Positions 1-12,699 of a DNA stretch of 64,000 nucleotides are shown here, piece by piece (positions within the stretch are counted from its first letter, which is position 1; each line of letters begins with the position of its first letter). This DNA is from Girardinichthys multiradiatus (lineage: Eukaryota > Chordata > Actinopteri > Cyprinodontiformes > Goodeidae), in the NCBI RefSeq assembly GCF_021462225.1, contig NC_061815.1, positions 47,541,873-47,605,872 of the forward strand, given 5' to 3'. A program made the translations under genes and the position numbers. A model generated the notes under the pieces. It was not told where the DNA came from. It made no database searches and was given only the letters and a program-made list of their open reading frames with translations.

Positions 1-339
1 TGTGACTGAATTAAAATAATACTGCAAAGAAGAGTGGGCCAAAACTCCTCTGTGATGTAAAAGACACATGTCCAGTAATCACAAACACTTTTGGGGGCAG
101 TTGTTGCTGCACAAAGTGGCACAGCCAGCTACGACCAGTTAGTCTCAGGAGGCAATTACTTTTTCCACGATGGGATGGATTGGTTATGCCCCATTTTTCT
201 GTTATTTGATCATTTGAAAACTGCTTTTTGTATTTACTCATCTAAAAATCTGTTTGTTAATCTAAAACAATTAAGTGTGATAAAAGAGTGATACTAGAAG
301 AAATCTGTGTGGGCTCAACTACATTTTTGTGGCACTGTA
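1..339 (+). mobile_element. Tc1-like transposon, 3' end relic
   Basis: This is the last part of a decayed Tc1/mariner element. It begins inside the transposase 3' end, where the wording 'gcaaagaagagtgggcc' at about 26-41 is typical of fish Tc1 transposases. It continues through the 3' untranslated part ('ggcaattactttttccac') and ends at the terminal repeat 'cactgta' near 333-339. The frame is broken by stops, so no protein is expected. It lies in gria2 intron 2, in the antisense direction. The family call rests on recalled repeat sequence. Confidence 0.7.
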
Positions 340-2540
340 GCTCTACATACCCATTGATGTTCAAAAGTATATGTGAAGGTCTAAATTTATTGTGAATTTT
401 AAACACTGTGATAAAATTATTCCTTTTCTTCAGTTTAATATATTTCTTTATCTTATGATGATTAATAATGCCAAAGTACCCCTTTTCCCTCTGATTTGAA
501 GTGTGCAATTTCATAACAAAAAGCCTATCAGAACATGTCATCGCTTTTAGCATGGCACAACAGCTTCATATTTCTCCCTTTTTTCTCCCCTGAATGCAGT
601 TTCATGGAGTACATTTGAACAAAAGGCAAAGTGGTGGCGTTTAAGTGCTGTAATTTACAGTCAAAGGTGGATGGTGAGACAGACTGCCATCTACTGGCAT
701 TAAAAGCCTCCCCACCACCCTAAGCCCACGCACCCCTTCCCTCCATCCACATCTCTTCACTCCAGCCAGCATCACTTCTCCTCCTCCCAACTCCCACTCA
801 AGAACTCAATTAATATGACGACAGAGTTCGCAAAAAGGCACCAGATTAATCCATGGGGGATGCAAACAAGGCTTCTACTGACTGCCAGAGCAGGTGACAG
901 CCTGTAAATCAGCTCAGCATCACAATATCAACATCAATCCACTTATTTCTTCCATGACTGCATTTATAAACAGTTGCTGCTAATGCTGAGGGGAACAAGC
1001 CCTGCAGTTTGTCACCAGGAACCACTTGTGTGTTTGTTTGTTTTTTGTTTTTTTAATAGGATGGGTTTAACTATTAATTACAGTTAATAAATTAAAAAAA
1101 AGAAAATCAAGATGATTTTTCTAGCGTTGTTATGAGTTATGTTTCTTTCAATTGAATCTCAAGACTAAAGTTATTACAGTCATTTTGCTCAATAAGAATG
1201 CCTTAAGTTTCATCATAGTTGATATGGTTATTGTAAGAAATATTTGAGAAAGATTTACATCTTTTCTAGTTATAACACACTTGTTAACACACAAAAACAC
1301 ACTTGTTGAGGAGGGCAAACTTGAAAAATATCTGCATATTACCTGACGGTTTATAAAGCTTGTTACATTTAAAACAGAAATGCATGTTGAGGCCACATTC
1401 TGTTATGTAATCTCCTTCCGCCATAAACACCCAAGTGTAACTAATAATACATATTTCTAATGAGTCTTCATCTGGGTGTGCAATGTTCTGGAGTGCTTGT
1501 AACAAACAAGGAGCAATCATCATTTGAGCGCCGACACACGACTCTCCCTGTGATCTGTCGGACGCAGTGAGCTTCTTCAAGCAGGAAGGTTTTATATGGT
1601 AATGGGATCGATTGGACCAGTGTGCGCACCAATGAGAGGCGTCTGATTTATGTTTAAGGGACTGTTGAGAGCAGCAGTCGCTTGGCAACCACCTAATGAA
1701 TGTACGAAATATAGCGACCTATTTGCTGCAGCAGTTTAAAATAAATCTGTCAAAAGATCTCCACCGATTCTTACAGAAACTCGATGGAAAAATGTTCCAA
1801 AGTAAAGTCACAGTTTAAATTGTGGCTATGTGACTGTAAACCTTCGTTTGTTTCAAAAGTAGGAATTTAAATTGGACTAAAAACTGTTCTGGCAATCGAG
1901 CAATGAAACGGTAATTCTGCAGTGCACCGGCTTTTAATTAATCGCTTCATATCAGCTCTCATTAGTCGTGTTAGAGCGTGTCACATCTGTGCATGTGGGC
2001 TGTTCTCTATTTCTGAAACATGACAGAAGACATGGTTAAAGTTGGGAGATGGTGCGAATAACTGTGAGAAGAGGTTCTATTTAAATTATGTAATTTTCTT
2101 AATCAAGAATATAAAGTAGGAAGAAACCCTGCATTCGCATCTAGAACACACTGCCATTCAGTGGGATCTCATTTTTACATGTTGTTTAAAAAAAAAAAAA
2201 GCGGTAAGAAAAGAACTTTCATTTCTGACGTTTCTTCATTGTGTAGCCTCTTCTAATGAATGTGAGAGACTGTTAACGGTATTGATATGACGGTTACTGT
2301 GGAAACCAACTTTCCCCTAGCTACTCGACGTTGTTCATCCTCAACTACCCAGCTCAGTCTCTGCGTGTTTGCAGAGAGAATATAGATTAGAAAGCTTAGA
2401 GAATTTCCTATCAAAACAGCTGAAATCATTTTGATCATTTAAACTAAAATATGATGAAGAATGGCTATCATTGTTTTGTGGATTAAACGCACACGTTGGT
2501 AAATAACATTAATAAAGACTAAAACATGTTGGTGACTTAC
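340..2540. other. gria2 intron 2, no recognised feature
   Basis: Part of the gria2 intron that follows exon 2 on the minus strand. It holds A/T homopolymer runs (about 1030-1055 and 2188-2200). I recognise no exon here: the next gria2 exon, which continues the amino-terminal domain with FCSQ, is not present, so it lies beyond the left edge. Confidence 0.6.
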
Positions 2541-2681
2541 AACAGTTGGTCACAGCGAAACTGTTGGCGACCTCGAGATTGTCGATATGGGGTGTCAGTC
2601 TGAATTCCGAGGTTCCAAATTGAACCATTCCTATCCGAAACGCGCTGTACTCTTGATCCGCGCCCCTCGGAAAAAGTCCCC
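2541..2681 (-). CDS. gria2: gria2 coding exon 2 (AMPA receptor GluA2, partial gene)
   Basis: GluA2 is the AMPA-type glutamate receptor subunit that controls calcium permeability at excitatory synapses. This 141 bp exon encodes the start of the extracellular amino-terminal domain: [15 protein letters not shown], then [20 protein letters not shown]. The match to vertebrate GluA2 is near-identical and differs clearly from GluA1, which has different residues after GGLFP. The acceptor is TTTCAG|GGGG and the donor is TGTT|GTAAGT. Both boundaries are phase 1, so the exon joins exon 1 in frame through a split Gly codon. The remaining exons lie left of the window. Assignment to the a or b teleost duplicate is not possible here. 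Confidence 0.96.
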
Positions 2682-2810
2682 CTGAAATCATGACAAAAAG
2701 CCATTTCCACAAATTGAAACAGTATGTCCGATTTAGCTACCAAATTTGGTCCATTTTTGTTTTACGTATTTTTACTAATATTCTCTTGTCTGAATGAGTT
2801 GGATACTCAC

Positions 2811-2895
2811 CAATTTGAACACTGGGCGAACCTCCAAACGCGCATACCCATAAAACCAGAAGAATAGAAAAAAACAAATTCACTATATTTTCCAT
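2811..2895 (-). CDS. gria2: gria2 coding exon 1 (signal peptide)
   Basis: First coding exon of GluA2. The ATG at 2895 opens a signal peptide, MENIVNLFFSILLVLWVC, whose hydrophobic core LFFSILLVLWVCAF is followed by the mature start near SVQIG. The exon encodes 28 full codons plus one base and ends at a strong donor, G|GTGAGT at 2810. It splices to exon 2 across only 129 bp of intron, giving the family sequence VQIGGLFPRG. The signal peptide itself is poorly conserved, as is usual; the junction and the IGG motif make the call secure. The 5' untranslated part continues to the right of 2895 for an unknown distance. Confidence 0.93.
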
Positions 2896-3330
2896 GTCTA
2901 TAGCTCAGGTGTCCACATCCACCAGAGGAGTCTGGTATTCCTTTTTTTCTGTTTGGATGCGTTAAATCCAACACATATTAGGAACCTTTACCGTCTGAAA
3001 GGAAAAAAAAAAATAAAGTCTTCTGGAAACGAACGTTTGTAGCAGTCAAGGAAGAAATGGTCTCCTGCGGTGAGGTTGTGCTGTCTGTTTTTCCGCTCCT
3101 CTTCGTCGCTCCCCTTCCACCGGCAGCTGCACCTCTTCTGAACGCACGGGGATGGTGCGCGTCTCCGCCCCGCGCCGCGCGCCGGAGATCTTCACAATAT
3201 CACACCCACAACTGAGGAATGTTAATGAGAAGGTGAACAGGCACGAAAAGACCCGAAAGTCAGCCACATTGAGACCTAACCACACGCTATGGGAACGGAA
3301 GTTCTTGCCCAAGCAATATGGTTTTAATTT
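2896..3330 (-). promoter_or_regulatory. gria2 5' UTR and probable promoter region
   Basis: Sequence just upstream of the gria2 start on the minus strand. A GC- and CpG-rich block at about 3080-3190 ('ccgccccgcgccgcgcgcc' at 3166-3184) stands out from the AT-rich surroundings, as expected for a neuronal CpG promoter. No TATA box is evident and the transcription start cannot be placed. The call rests on position and composition only. Confidence 0.4.
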
Positions 3331-3719
3331 TGTTTATTGTACAGGCTTCTCTGCACATGAATAAACATAAGATCAGTGAACACTGTTCATCATGACTCTA
3401 TGGTGTCATTATGAGAAGTTAAATCCAATTGTGCTCTTCTCCTCAGACACTTGGTCCTTAGATTTCAGACAAAGCAGGCTTTTTGAAATATTTCATTTTT
3501 ATATCGTATCTCTGTACCGAATTTACAGTTTTTACTTTGTAAGCATAAAGTCGTTTTTCGCAGTTTCCCTTTTCTGAGACAACATCCTATGGGAATTTGC
3601 TTAGATAGTTATTTAAAACTGTAAGAGAGGAGAATGGCATTGAATGTATGTAAGTTAATCAGGAGATAATGTGAAGCAGCTGAGGCAGAAGAAAAGCAGG
3701 GAGACTGAGAGAGGGAGAT
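3331..3719. other. Intergenic, nothing recognised
   Basis: AT-rich sequence upstream of gria2 with no gene, RNA or repeat that I can identify. Confidence 0.5.
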
Positions 3720-4270
3720 GAATTTACACTGGGAGCTGGACTAAGACACAAAAATGCATCTAACCAAGGGAAAAGATAATTGCTGTGGAAAATTTTGGCC
3801 CACTCATTTTTGCAGAATTTCCTTAATTCACCCATATTGTTATATAGGATTTTTAGGTGTGAAGGGACTGCTGTGTCAGAGCATCTCAGTTGATTTGAAT
3901 CTGGACTTTGACTTTGCCATTCCACAACCTTCACTTTTTTTGAAAGCAGTCACAAGTAAGCTTGCTGGTGTGCTTTGGATCAATGTCCTGCTCCATAACC
4001 CAAGTACACTGGAGTTTAAGGTCAAAACAAAGGGCCAGTCATTCTCCTCTTAGCCAATTCATGCTATCAGGAAGGTTCTATTAAAGTGATTTCTTGATTC
4101 TACAGGTTTGACAGTAACCAGGCCTGGGTGTGGCTAGGGAAACTGAACTCAGTTTTCCAAAACCTGTTTTTACCAAGGGGGGCAATATATTGTTCACATA
4201 GGTGTAGTTTGGTATGGATAGCTTTTTTCCTTAATAATAAAAACATTTTTTAAAATGATTTTGTATGTAC
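3720..4270 (-). mobile_element. Tc1-like transposon, internally deleted
   Basis: Antisense copy of the same Tc1 family as the one at the left edge. From left to right it holds the transposase 3' part ('attttggcccactcattttt', complement of the gcaaagaagagtgggcc block), a central part ('gtcctgctccataacccaag'), then jumps to the 5' leader ('aggcctgggtgtggctag') and the 5' terminal part ('aaggggggcaat' near 4178). The middle of the transposase is missing. Non-functional relic. Confidence 0.65.
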
Positions 4271-4824
4271 CCTGACAAAAATGCACACTCCCCACACTAC
4301 CTATACATGGTGTGCATTAAAAAAAAAACAACTCAATCTCATTAAAACTCAATCTCATTTCCTACAGGGATAACCATCAAATGAATCACCTTGTTATCTT
4401 TAATCTAGGGTTTATCTCCACCTTTTTCATTTAGCTCCTGGGCAGAAAAATATGCCTGGCCCAAAGTGTCATCACAGTTCTTGTTAGGTGTAAGAAAGTA
4501 TGTCTCACGGCCAACAGAAAACGAGTGCTAACAGACAGATGCACATTAATCATCGTCTGTGCCAGATGGCATTCTGGGAGCAAACTAATGCAGCTGGTGG
4601 ACTTTAAGAGCCAAACAGGAACATTTTGTCAGAGTTCAGTACCTTGGACAGCATGTGGCTCCTGTTAAGTAGATCCCAGAACATGAAAGAGGATGAGCTC
4701 AGTGTGAAACAAAAATAGAACATTTTTGTTGCCCAGTTTTAATCGATAATGATTTAAATTATTTTACCAAAGTAATTTTCAGAATCTGAGAGAAATGCTT
4801 AATTCAAAAAGGTTTTTATATCCT
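4271..4824. other. Intergenic, nothing recognised
   Basis: No gene or repeat family recognised; a short A-run lies at about 4320-4329. Confidence 0.5.
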
Positions 4825-5455
4825 TTAAGTTCTTTCACGTTGTTTCACATTACAGTCCAAAATTTCGGTGTTTTTTATTTGGGTTTTATGAGATAGACCA
4901 ACACAAAGTAGCCCATAGATGCAAAATAAAGGAGACATAATATTTTTTTATGGATTGCATTTGTTTCCGGCTACAGTTAATCTGATGCACCTAAATAAAA
5001 TCCAGTGCGAATAAATACTTTTAAAAAGTAGGATCCTTCCTTGTGTGATTCAATGTTAGTGTAAACACAATTGTTCTGTAAAGGGCTCAAATGTTTGTTG
5101 GTGAACATTGATGAAAAGACAAGGACCAAGAATTAAAATACACAGGTCAGGGATAAAGTTGTGGAAAAGTTTGGAACAGGGATAGGTTAGGAAACAATAT
5201 TCTGCCCTCTGAGTATCCTTTGAAGCACTGTTATGTTCGTTCTCTGAAAAAAAAAAAAAAAGACAAAACTGAAAACCTACAAAACTGATTAGAGTTTATG
5301 GAAAGATGAAGGGCATAATGGAATGGAGTGAAATACAGGACAAATATGGATAACAGTTTTTAGAGGCCATAAAAAACTTCAGACTGAGTCTTTTGTTCAC
5401 CTTCCAGTAAAACAATGATCCCAAACAAAGAACACAATAGTTTTGACTACTTGAA
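4825..5455 (+). mobile_element. Tc1-like transposon, internally deleted
   Basis: Relic of a second Tc1 subfamily, marked by 'gagatagaccaacacaaagt' (about 4890-4909) in the terminal repeat and 'aaataaaatccagtgcgaa' (about 4994) in the leader. The 5' transposase part ('ggtcagggataaagttgtgg') is followed by a fragment of the catalytic core ('ccttccagtaaaacaatgat'). Much of the coding region is missing and frames are broken. Confidence 0.6.
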
Positions 5456-8040
5456 AACATCCTCACCTTTTACTGGTTTACATTATGTGTAAAGGACTGT
5501 TATTTGGGGTTCTCGCTCCACAGTCCCTTAAGCTGCATCCATGAAATGGACATTTAAATCTTTGCTCTCTGAGGCTGGTCCTCCTGGCAAAGAACTACAC
5601 TCTTGTGTCCCCCATGGTCACAAAATGTTCGATTTTGTCTGAAGGTTCTGCCATGCGTGGATTCACGTTTCTGGTGTTGCTGACAGAAAAGCTATTTTAC
5701 TTTGATTTTCTTACAGCAGATTCCTTGGTGCACTGAATGTGCGCTGTGATATAATTTCACTGTGACAACTCTCGAGGGCCCAAATTAGTTTTTAGAGTTC
5801 AAATGGTGATAAGTTGTAGTCGTGACCCCATTTACTGGGTCAATACACCTGTGTAAACCACAAACGTAATATGTATATTGAATAGACATTGATACAAATA
5901 CATCATTAGAATCTAAAAATGCAAGTTTAGTTTCAGGTTTCTTCTTAGGATATTTGTCTGTTTCTTCGTTTCCTTGCCCAGATTTCTTCTTTAACATTTA
6001 GATTTGTCTGAGGCTTTTTTCTTAAAATACATTCAGCAAGTAGCACCTAGTGTATCACTTCAAAACACACTTGGCTTTTCATGGGCAAATTCAAGCATAG
6101 GGGATGTAACAAGTCATATTTCACCAACAGAAATCACTTTGATTCCTATGATGCTAGTTGCTGCCCTTCACAGAAACAATACAAAGCAATTTATCCACCT
6201 TAAAGTAGTTGATTGTTTTCCTCTATCACCTTGGAGATTAGGATCTTTACCTATTACCAAGGAGATTAGGAGAAAATATTTTTATAAACTGCTCCAAAAA
6301 TGCTCTGAAGCCTCATATTTTCAGAGATGTTTCAATCTGCAAAAGCTGTTTTTTTTTAGAAATAGACATTTTGTTAAATAAACAGTGTAAAACACCACAT
6401 CTATACAGGGTTTGTATCCCTGTTTCATATGATAATCATGTCAAAAATTGCACATCACGTTTTCCTGCAGTATTAATCTTTCCACACAGCTGTAGATCAC
6501 TGCAGACTTGTATTTCAGACACTGAACAGGAAGACTATATAATCCAGATATGAGTTTTTAAAGACTGAGGTATTAAATTCATAAATGTTTAAACAAGTTT
6601 CCTCAACAGCTAAATCACATTCCTGCTGAATAACCCAGGATTTAAATCATGAGGTCAAAGCCTCCACCACCACACCAGAAAACCACAATGTTGCCATCGC
6701 TTTACACTGTAGAAAGAGAAAAAAATCAAACACTTATCTTTCTGAAAGGCAGAAGAACAGCTTTAGACCACAACTTTACAACAAGATAAAATAACTAAAT
6801 ATCAGGTGAAATTTAGCAGGCACTTTAAATTTTTTAACCTTTAGAGGCAATTTGTAAACAAAGCTGAGCCTTAGTAAACTGAATTCTATTTGAATTTAAT
6901 GTTTTGAAAATAATTTTTGAATAACTGAAAAAAATAACAAGTAAACTAGCTGAACACAGGAACAAATAAAAAAGAATAACATAAATGAACTGCAATTCGA
7001 CAAAATGGTAAAAGGCAAATACAGAAAAGGATAATTTATTTAAACACTGTCTTTAGCAGTATAAAAATTACTGAAGGTAATTGTAAAACTATCTACAGAC
7101 AACCTTCCGACATTTTCCTTTACTGATCAGAAAACAAAAAACTGAGGTTTCTCTCAGGCCCACAGAATATGCTGAAATGACAGTGGCTGAGAGGCTGTTT
7201 AACTAAATAAGAAGGTTATGTGAATACCTAACTACACGCTAAAAGTTGCCAAGCCAAGCAAAACCTGCTATTAGAACTCTTTTGGGGAACTGATCTGCAT
7301 TTATAGATCTAAAGGTCAGTTGGAGTGCTGAAACCGGACACTTACTCTACACCAGCTTGTGTCAGTACTGTAGTATTTAGTCTTCATAGTTTTGCATTGA
7401 GGTATTTTACTTCTGTCCTCAGATGTCATGCTGTTTCAGCCTTTGGTCAAATGAATTCCAATTCACACCACTTTGTCAGTTATGTCAGGGACACCTCATT
7501 TTTTCACCTTGTGGGTGGTTTTATTTGATACAATTACTATGAAACCAGAGGCTAAACAGTAAAAACAAGAAAAATAGAATATGAAGTCTTGAAGGTATTG
7601 GTTGGTTGGTTGCTTTCCAATAGCTCAGGAAGTGGAACAATGTGATTAGTAACCTTAAAAATGAAAAGTTAAAGTTCATAACCAATACAAACTTTTAAGA
7701 GCTGCAGTGATGTGCTCCATCATGGGAATTCCAGTGATTATATGTGTGGCAATTTCTGAATAGACTTAAGTTTGAGTCTTTTTGTGTGGAGAGCAGAAGA
7801 GAAGGGAATTGAAGTTGTCAAGACTTGATGTGAATCAGAACAGATGTGTTGCTTAGTGTGAGGGATGAGCAGAGGCGATCGATGTTAGCAAGATGGAAAT
7901 ATGTTGTCCCTAATGTGTTCTTCTGTGCTAAAAATCCTAGCATGCTGTCAAGGCGTACACACAGACTTTTAACCTGGGTGTCACATTTAGCGATTCAGGA
8001 TCAAAATGCAGATGGGGTCCAGGCAGAACCACAGTGACCA
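5456..8040. other. Intergenic, no supported gene
   Basis: No exon, RNA gene or transposon family recognised. Open frames such as 6004-6381 (+) lack recognisable domains and look like chance frames. A short (GGTT)n run lies near 7600. Confidence 0.5.
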
Positions 8041-8400
8041 TAAAGAGATTTACTGAAAATAGAAGTCCAAACTTACAACGGGTACAGCACAGGAACATGA
8101 CTCATTAGGAAACTCAGGAACAAGTAGCATGACAGAGAAACTAATACCCGACTGACTGATAGAATAGAGATAAATAAAATACAGAGAAGGGTGATTACTG
8201 GCATGGGAAGCAGATGAGTCTGATTGCTAAATTGTTGCAGCAGAGAGGGAAACATGGACTGAGGCGCGGATGGGTAACTGACTCAAAATAAACACATGTA
8301 AACACTGGGGGCAGACAAACAACTAAGATTTTGAAAATGCAGTGAAAATGACCAAAAACCAACAATAACAAAGTCCATTGGATCTTGAGACCAAGGGTAT
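8041..8400. repeat. Probable interspersed repeat of unknown class
   Basis: The wording resembles an abundant repeat I recall from fish genomes ('gggaagcagatgagtctgat', 'aacacatgtaaacactgggg'). I cannot assign a class or exact ends. The call is from memory of repeat text only. Confidence 0.3.
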
Positions 8401-9223
8401 GGGAAAAAAAAGTACTTAGTTAATGTGTAGAATTAAAGAATCCAATTTTTTTGTTAAGTTATTTCTGGGCCAAAAATGACTACTTATGTTTTAACAAATT
8501 ACAAAAAAAAAACAAAAAGAAAACAACTGGATTTGATTCCTTGCAAACATTAACAAAAGGAGATAGGAACAGGACTTGAGGTAGGTTTGGAAGAAATACA
8601 TCTTTGTGTCGTCCCTGCAACAATAGACATTTTGTCTTAAGCAGATATGAGGAGGAGGAAGAAAGTGAATTATTAACAACTAAGACCCATAGGACAAAGC
8701 CCCGAGGTACACCAGTTGGGACTGCAAATTGATTGGACTGAAAGGTATGCTGGTATGAAAGCGTATGCTGAGGGTGTGGCTGCTCTGTCAAATTAGAGGC
8801 TGCATTGAGAAAAGGAGAACTGACAGAAGTTCAGAATAGGCTGAAATGAGAACATCATTAAATATAAAAAAGAATAGTCCTCCTATAATAAAAAGTAAAA
8901 CAGATGTTACATTTGTAAATGTAGTCATAGGTTAAGCCACTAACACACATTTTAGAGGGAACACAGCCCTTTCAGCTTTTATGCTCCTGTCTTGTTAAAT
9001 TAGCTTTCCAACATGTCCTTGGCCACTCTGTTCTTGTGATTAACGGTAAATCTAGTTTGTATAAAATACTGCCTTCAATCAGGGTTTGGTCATGTGACCT
9101 TGGGGCATTGCTTTGGTTTTGCTGCGAAAGGTTAATGTCCTTGAAACGACGCTAAGCATGCCTGTTCACTTTTATCTACTATAAAATCTTTTTGCATATA
9201 AAAATGTTTTTTCTGATATTAAT
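8401..9223. other. Intergenic, nothing recognised
   Basis: No gene or repeat recognised. An A-rich tract lies at about 8500-8525. Confidence 0.5.
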
Positions 9224-9600
9224 GTTTGTGTTTGGGCTGCATGGTGGTGCAGTTGGTAGCACTGTTGCCTTGCAGCAAGAAGGTCCTGGGTTCAACTCCT
9301 GGCCAGAAGTCTTTCTGCATGGAGTTTGGATGTTCTCTTGTGAGGGTTCTCACTGGGTACTCTGGCTTCTTCCCACAGTCCAAAGACATGCCTGTTAGGT
9401 TAATTGGTCTTTCTAAATTGCCATTAGGTGTGTGAATAAGTGTGTGCATTGTTGTTTGTGTGTTGCCCTGCAATGGACTGGTGACCTGTCCAGGGTGTAC
9501 CCCGCCTCCTGCCCATAGACTGCTGGAGATAGGCATCAGCTTCCCCGCGACCTAATATGGAAGAAGTGGTATAGAAGATGACTGACTGACGTTTATGTTT
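9224..9600 (+). mobile_element. tRNA-derived SINE with (TGAC)n tail, full length
   Basis: The element runs from 9234 (gggctgcatggtgg) to 9590. The head carries RNA polymerase III promoter boxes: A box 'tggtgcagttgg' at about 9243 and B box 'ggttcaactcc' about 32 bases after it, as in a tRNA. The 3' end is a short tail of TGAC repeats ('gactgactgac'). The flanks form a 10 bp target-site duplication, GTTTGTGTTT (9224-9233) and GTTTATGTTT (9591-9600), with one mismatch. Together these indicate insertion by target-primed reverse transcription. Two other near-complete copies lie at 18.5 and 28.9 kb. Confidence 0.75.
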
Positions 9601-10599
9601 CTTTGCAGTTTTTCTGTTCGAATTTTGTCTGTTTGTGTACATTTCTTACTCTCTAACCCCTCAATACATTGGAGAAATTGTAGATGGTCAAACATTGAGG
9701 CGTTTTAATGAGGAGGTGTGAGAATGGATCATTAATCGACTATTATCCAAAATGACCCATTTTTTATGTAGATTAATCTTAATTTCTTTTTTACTAATAT
9801 TTTGCAAATTTGGAATTTCTTTATGTTGAATTGAATTTGAAAGACCAATGCTGTGGTATTTGACATTTTCATTTGAGCTAAGAAGGCTGCAAGTTGAAAT
9901 GTCAGCTGTGTTGGTGCTTCTCGGTGGGTTTGTACACAGGAATCCTAACACAGTCCAAAAGCGTGCTAAATATGCTAAAATACCCAAGACTTAAAGCATA
10001 CAGGTGAAAGGGTGTGCATGTATGTTTGTGCCAGTCCATGTGATGGTGTGTTGGGTGTTACTGTCTTCCACCTGTTGATTGTTGAGGAACTGGATCAAGA
10101 GTCTGTCTTCTCTATGAACAGGACAATATGGTTTTGATAAATAAATTGGTTGAAGAATTTTGATATTTGTTTGGGCTAAATTAAACTGAATCTATTTAAA
10201 TTCAAATTAAGCTTTAACATTGACTGGGCAATATTTATGAAAACAAGTCAGCCATTTCTATTATGAAACATTTTATTAAGTATTGATCTGTTAAAAATAA
10301 TTCAAACGTATCTCATTTTACTAGGACAAGTAGCAAGCAACACTTTTATGTTGTTTTATCAATATACAGAGGACAGGTAAAATAAATAAAATCTGAAAAA
10401 TATTTAAAAAGCACATCAGGTCAGCCCCAATTTGTGTGAGAAATGTCTTGATAACTGGTACCAACAGACCCTTGTTTTCCAAATCAGGTCACGTTTCTGG
10501 TTTGTTACTATAGGATATATGACAATTTGGAGTTCCGGTCAACATATGGCCAAAGTGGCACGGCAGAATGTCCATGGGACAATTTGAAAACATAATATG
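9601..10599. other. Intergenic, nothing recognised
   Basis: AT-rich with no recognised gene or repeat. Confidence 0.5.
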
Positions 10600-11175
10600 C
10601 CAAAATGTTCTCTTTCAAACAATGCATGTGTATTCACCCCCTGATACCAGTAAAATAAAGTCCAGTGCAGCCAAGTGCCCCAATACCCATAGTTTTCCAT
10701 ACCAGTTACCCAGGTTTCTGTCATCGTTGGTTTGCCCTTTCAGTGGGATGCTCTCCTGCTCCTCTCTAGTCTGTTCTATAATATTTTGTAAGTTTTTCCA
10801 ATAAATCTTAATCATCTGCAATATGGGTCTGCCCTTTGCTTCTCTGTATTTGTGTCATTTTTTACTTCATAATGTTGAACTCTATCTATCTGATTGTGCT
10901 TGAGACATTTTGCAAAGAAGAATGGGCAAAACTTACAATAGCCAGTCGAAAAAGCTGGTTAAAAAAGTGGGGTAGACTTAATGCAAATGTGCGCCACACT
11001 TTTCAGATTTTTTTTGTAAAACATTTGAAAGCCTTTTATCATTCCCCTTTCACATCACAGTTACTTTGTGTTGGTCTATGTCATACGCTTCCTTAAAACA
11101 TGTTAAGGTTTGTGGTTGTAATGTGATCCAATGTTTAAAAGCTTGATGGTTAGAAATACTTTTAGTAGGCACTGG
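10600..11175 (+). mobile_element. Tc1-like transposon relic
   Basis: Same subfamily as 4825-5455. The left part retains the leader ('gtattcaccccctgatacca' and 'aaataaagtccagtgcagcc'). The right part retains the transposase 3' end ('gcaaagaagaatgggcaaaa' at about 10912) and the 3' terminal repeat ('tttgtgttggtctatgtca', 'aggtttgtggttgtaatgtg'), ending near 'ggcactgga' at 11175. The transposase core is deleted. Confidence 0.65.
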
Positions 11176-12699
11176 ACAATGAAAACCTTTTTTTTTTGTT
11201 AATTTGGGATGAGGAAATTATCATGATTTGAGTATTGTTGACCACAATATCCCCATATGTTCAAATTACTCTAAAATTAAAGTTTGCTGATTCATTATCT
11301 TTCATTTTCTAACAAAACATGAATAAAATATCAAGTGCCACCTTTTTTGCTTGAATATCACCAGATGTTTTAAAGTCTGTAATTTTTAACTTAAAATCCA
11401 CATTTTAATTCTGAAATAAAGGAATTTCACTATGGAACATTTTACTGAAGAAACTTTGAACATTAGACAGGAGACTTTGTTTTCAATATCACACAGCTCA
11501 CATTGGAGAAGGTCCTGTTCTGTAAAAGCACGACACTGATGCGTGAGGATCTCATCCACCATAAATGAGCCTTCAATAAGCCCTGCGGCATATCCTCCCC
11601 CACAGTACTTTCACTAATCATTGCCTTGACTGTCATGGTGGTTTTCTCAGTGGGTTGGGTGGAAGCCTGGTGAGAGGTCTTGTTGGATTAGAAAGCACCC
11701 TGTTTGATATAGGTTACTGCGCTGTGGCACTAGCAGGTTGCTGCGGTGTGTGGGTTTAGTGCACAAATACACACAATGTCATGAGTCATACCTGTGACTG
11801 ATTTTAAATTCTGATGCTATGAATTTAATGACTTTTTAATATTGTTTGTTGCTCACCATCACTAATGACTACATACTTTGTTCATAAACAGTAATATATG
11901 TCATGTTATAGCCAGAGAAATTAAAAATAAAATGATACCAACCTGCGTGGCATGGTTCAGTATTTTTCAAAGATTTCTGGTATTTATGTCTGTAATAATG
12001 ACAAGAAAACTTTACATTTAGGTACTTGTTTATTTTTATTTATTTTTCTTTCATGTTCTAAACCCTCTTTCAAAGAATTTATTTTGCAGACGTCACATCT
12101 GCTAAATTCCAGGGAGAACAGTATAACTCCTCATTACTTCATGAATGTCGCCATAGGGGGGCACTGCAATGCAAATCCTCCCTTGTCGAGTCTGAGTCAG
12201 ACCTGAGCGTTTAGAGCAGTCAAAAGTAATCACCAATTGATCTGAATTTTGCAGATCTGTTCAACATACATTTGTGCCTATGACACATGTTTCCTCTTTC
12301 ATTATAGAGGCCTTGCTCCAAATGAGTCGAGCCTCCGTCTAACTTTTATTTTGTGTCACTGTGTTATTATTGGCCAGCCAGACTACAATTGTGTCTGTAA
12401 CCATGGCAACCGCAAAGATAGAAACAAGTCTTGTTTTCTCATTTTTATACCCATCTATAATAGAAAAACAGATCACAGTATTTGTGCAGTACAGTATTTG
12501 GCATTGTGTTGTTTTTGTTTTATAACTGTTCACGGTTTGCCCAAAAATAGCTTTTTTTGCCTATATCTTCATAAATATAAACTTGATATTTTGACAGAAA
12601 ACCAGCACCTATCTTGGCTCATTAGTCTTGAGATGAGTCTCATATGTGAAGACTCACACTGACAATCAGGAATAATTTCCTAAGCAGGATCCACAAAAT
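11176..12699. other. Intergenic, nothing recognised
   Basis: AT-rich with a T-run at about 11190-11198. The 137-codon frame at 12249-12662 (+) shows no domain and is not called. Confidence 0.5.

Noticed and set aside
1284..1688. 134-codon open frame on the minus strand in gria2 intron 2
   Set aside because: No similarity to the next GluA2 exon or any domain I know; cysteine- and histidine-rich chance frame without convincing splice context.
6004..6381. 125-codon open frame on the plus strand
   Set aside because: No motif and no codon bias or context supporting a gene.
9243..9300. tRNA gene suggested by A and B boxes
   Set aside because: No cloverleaf or acceptor stem can be formed; the boxes belong to the head of a SINE present in several copies.
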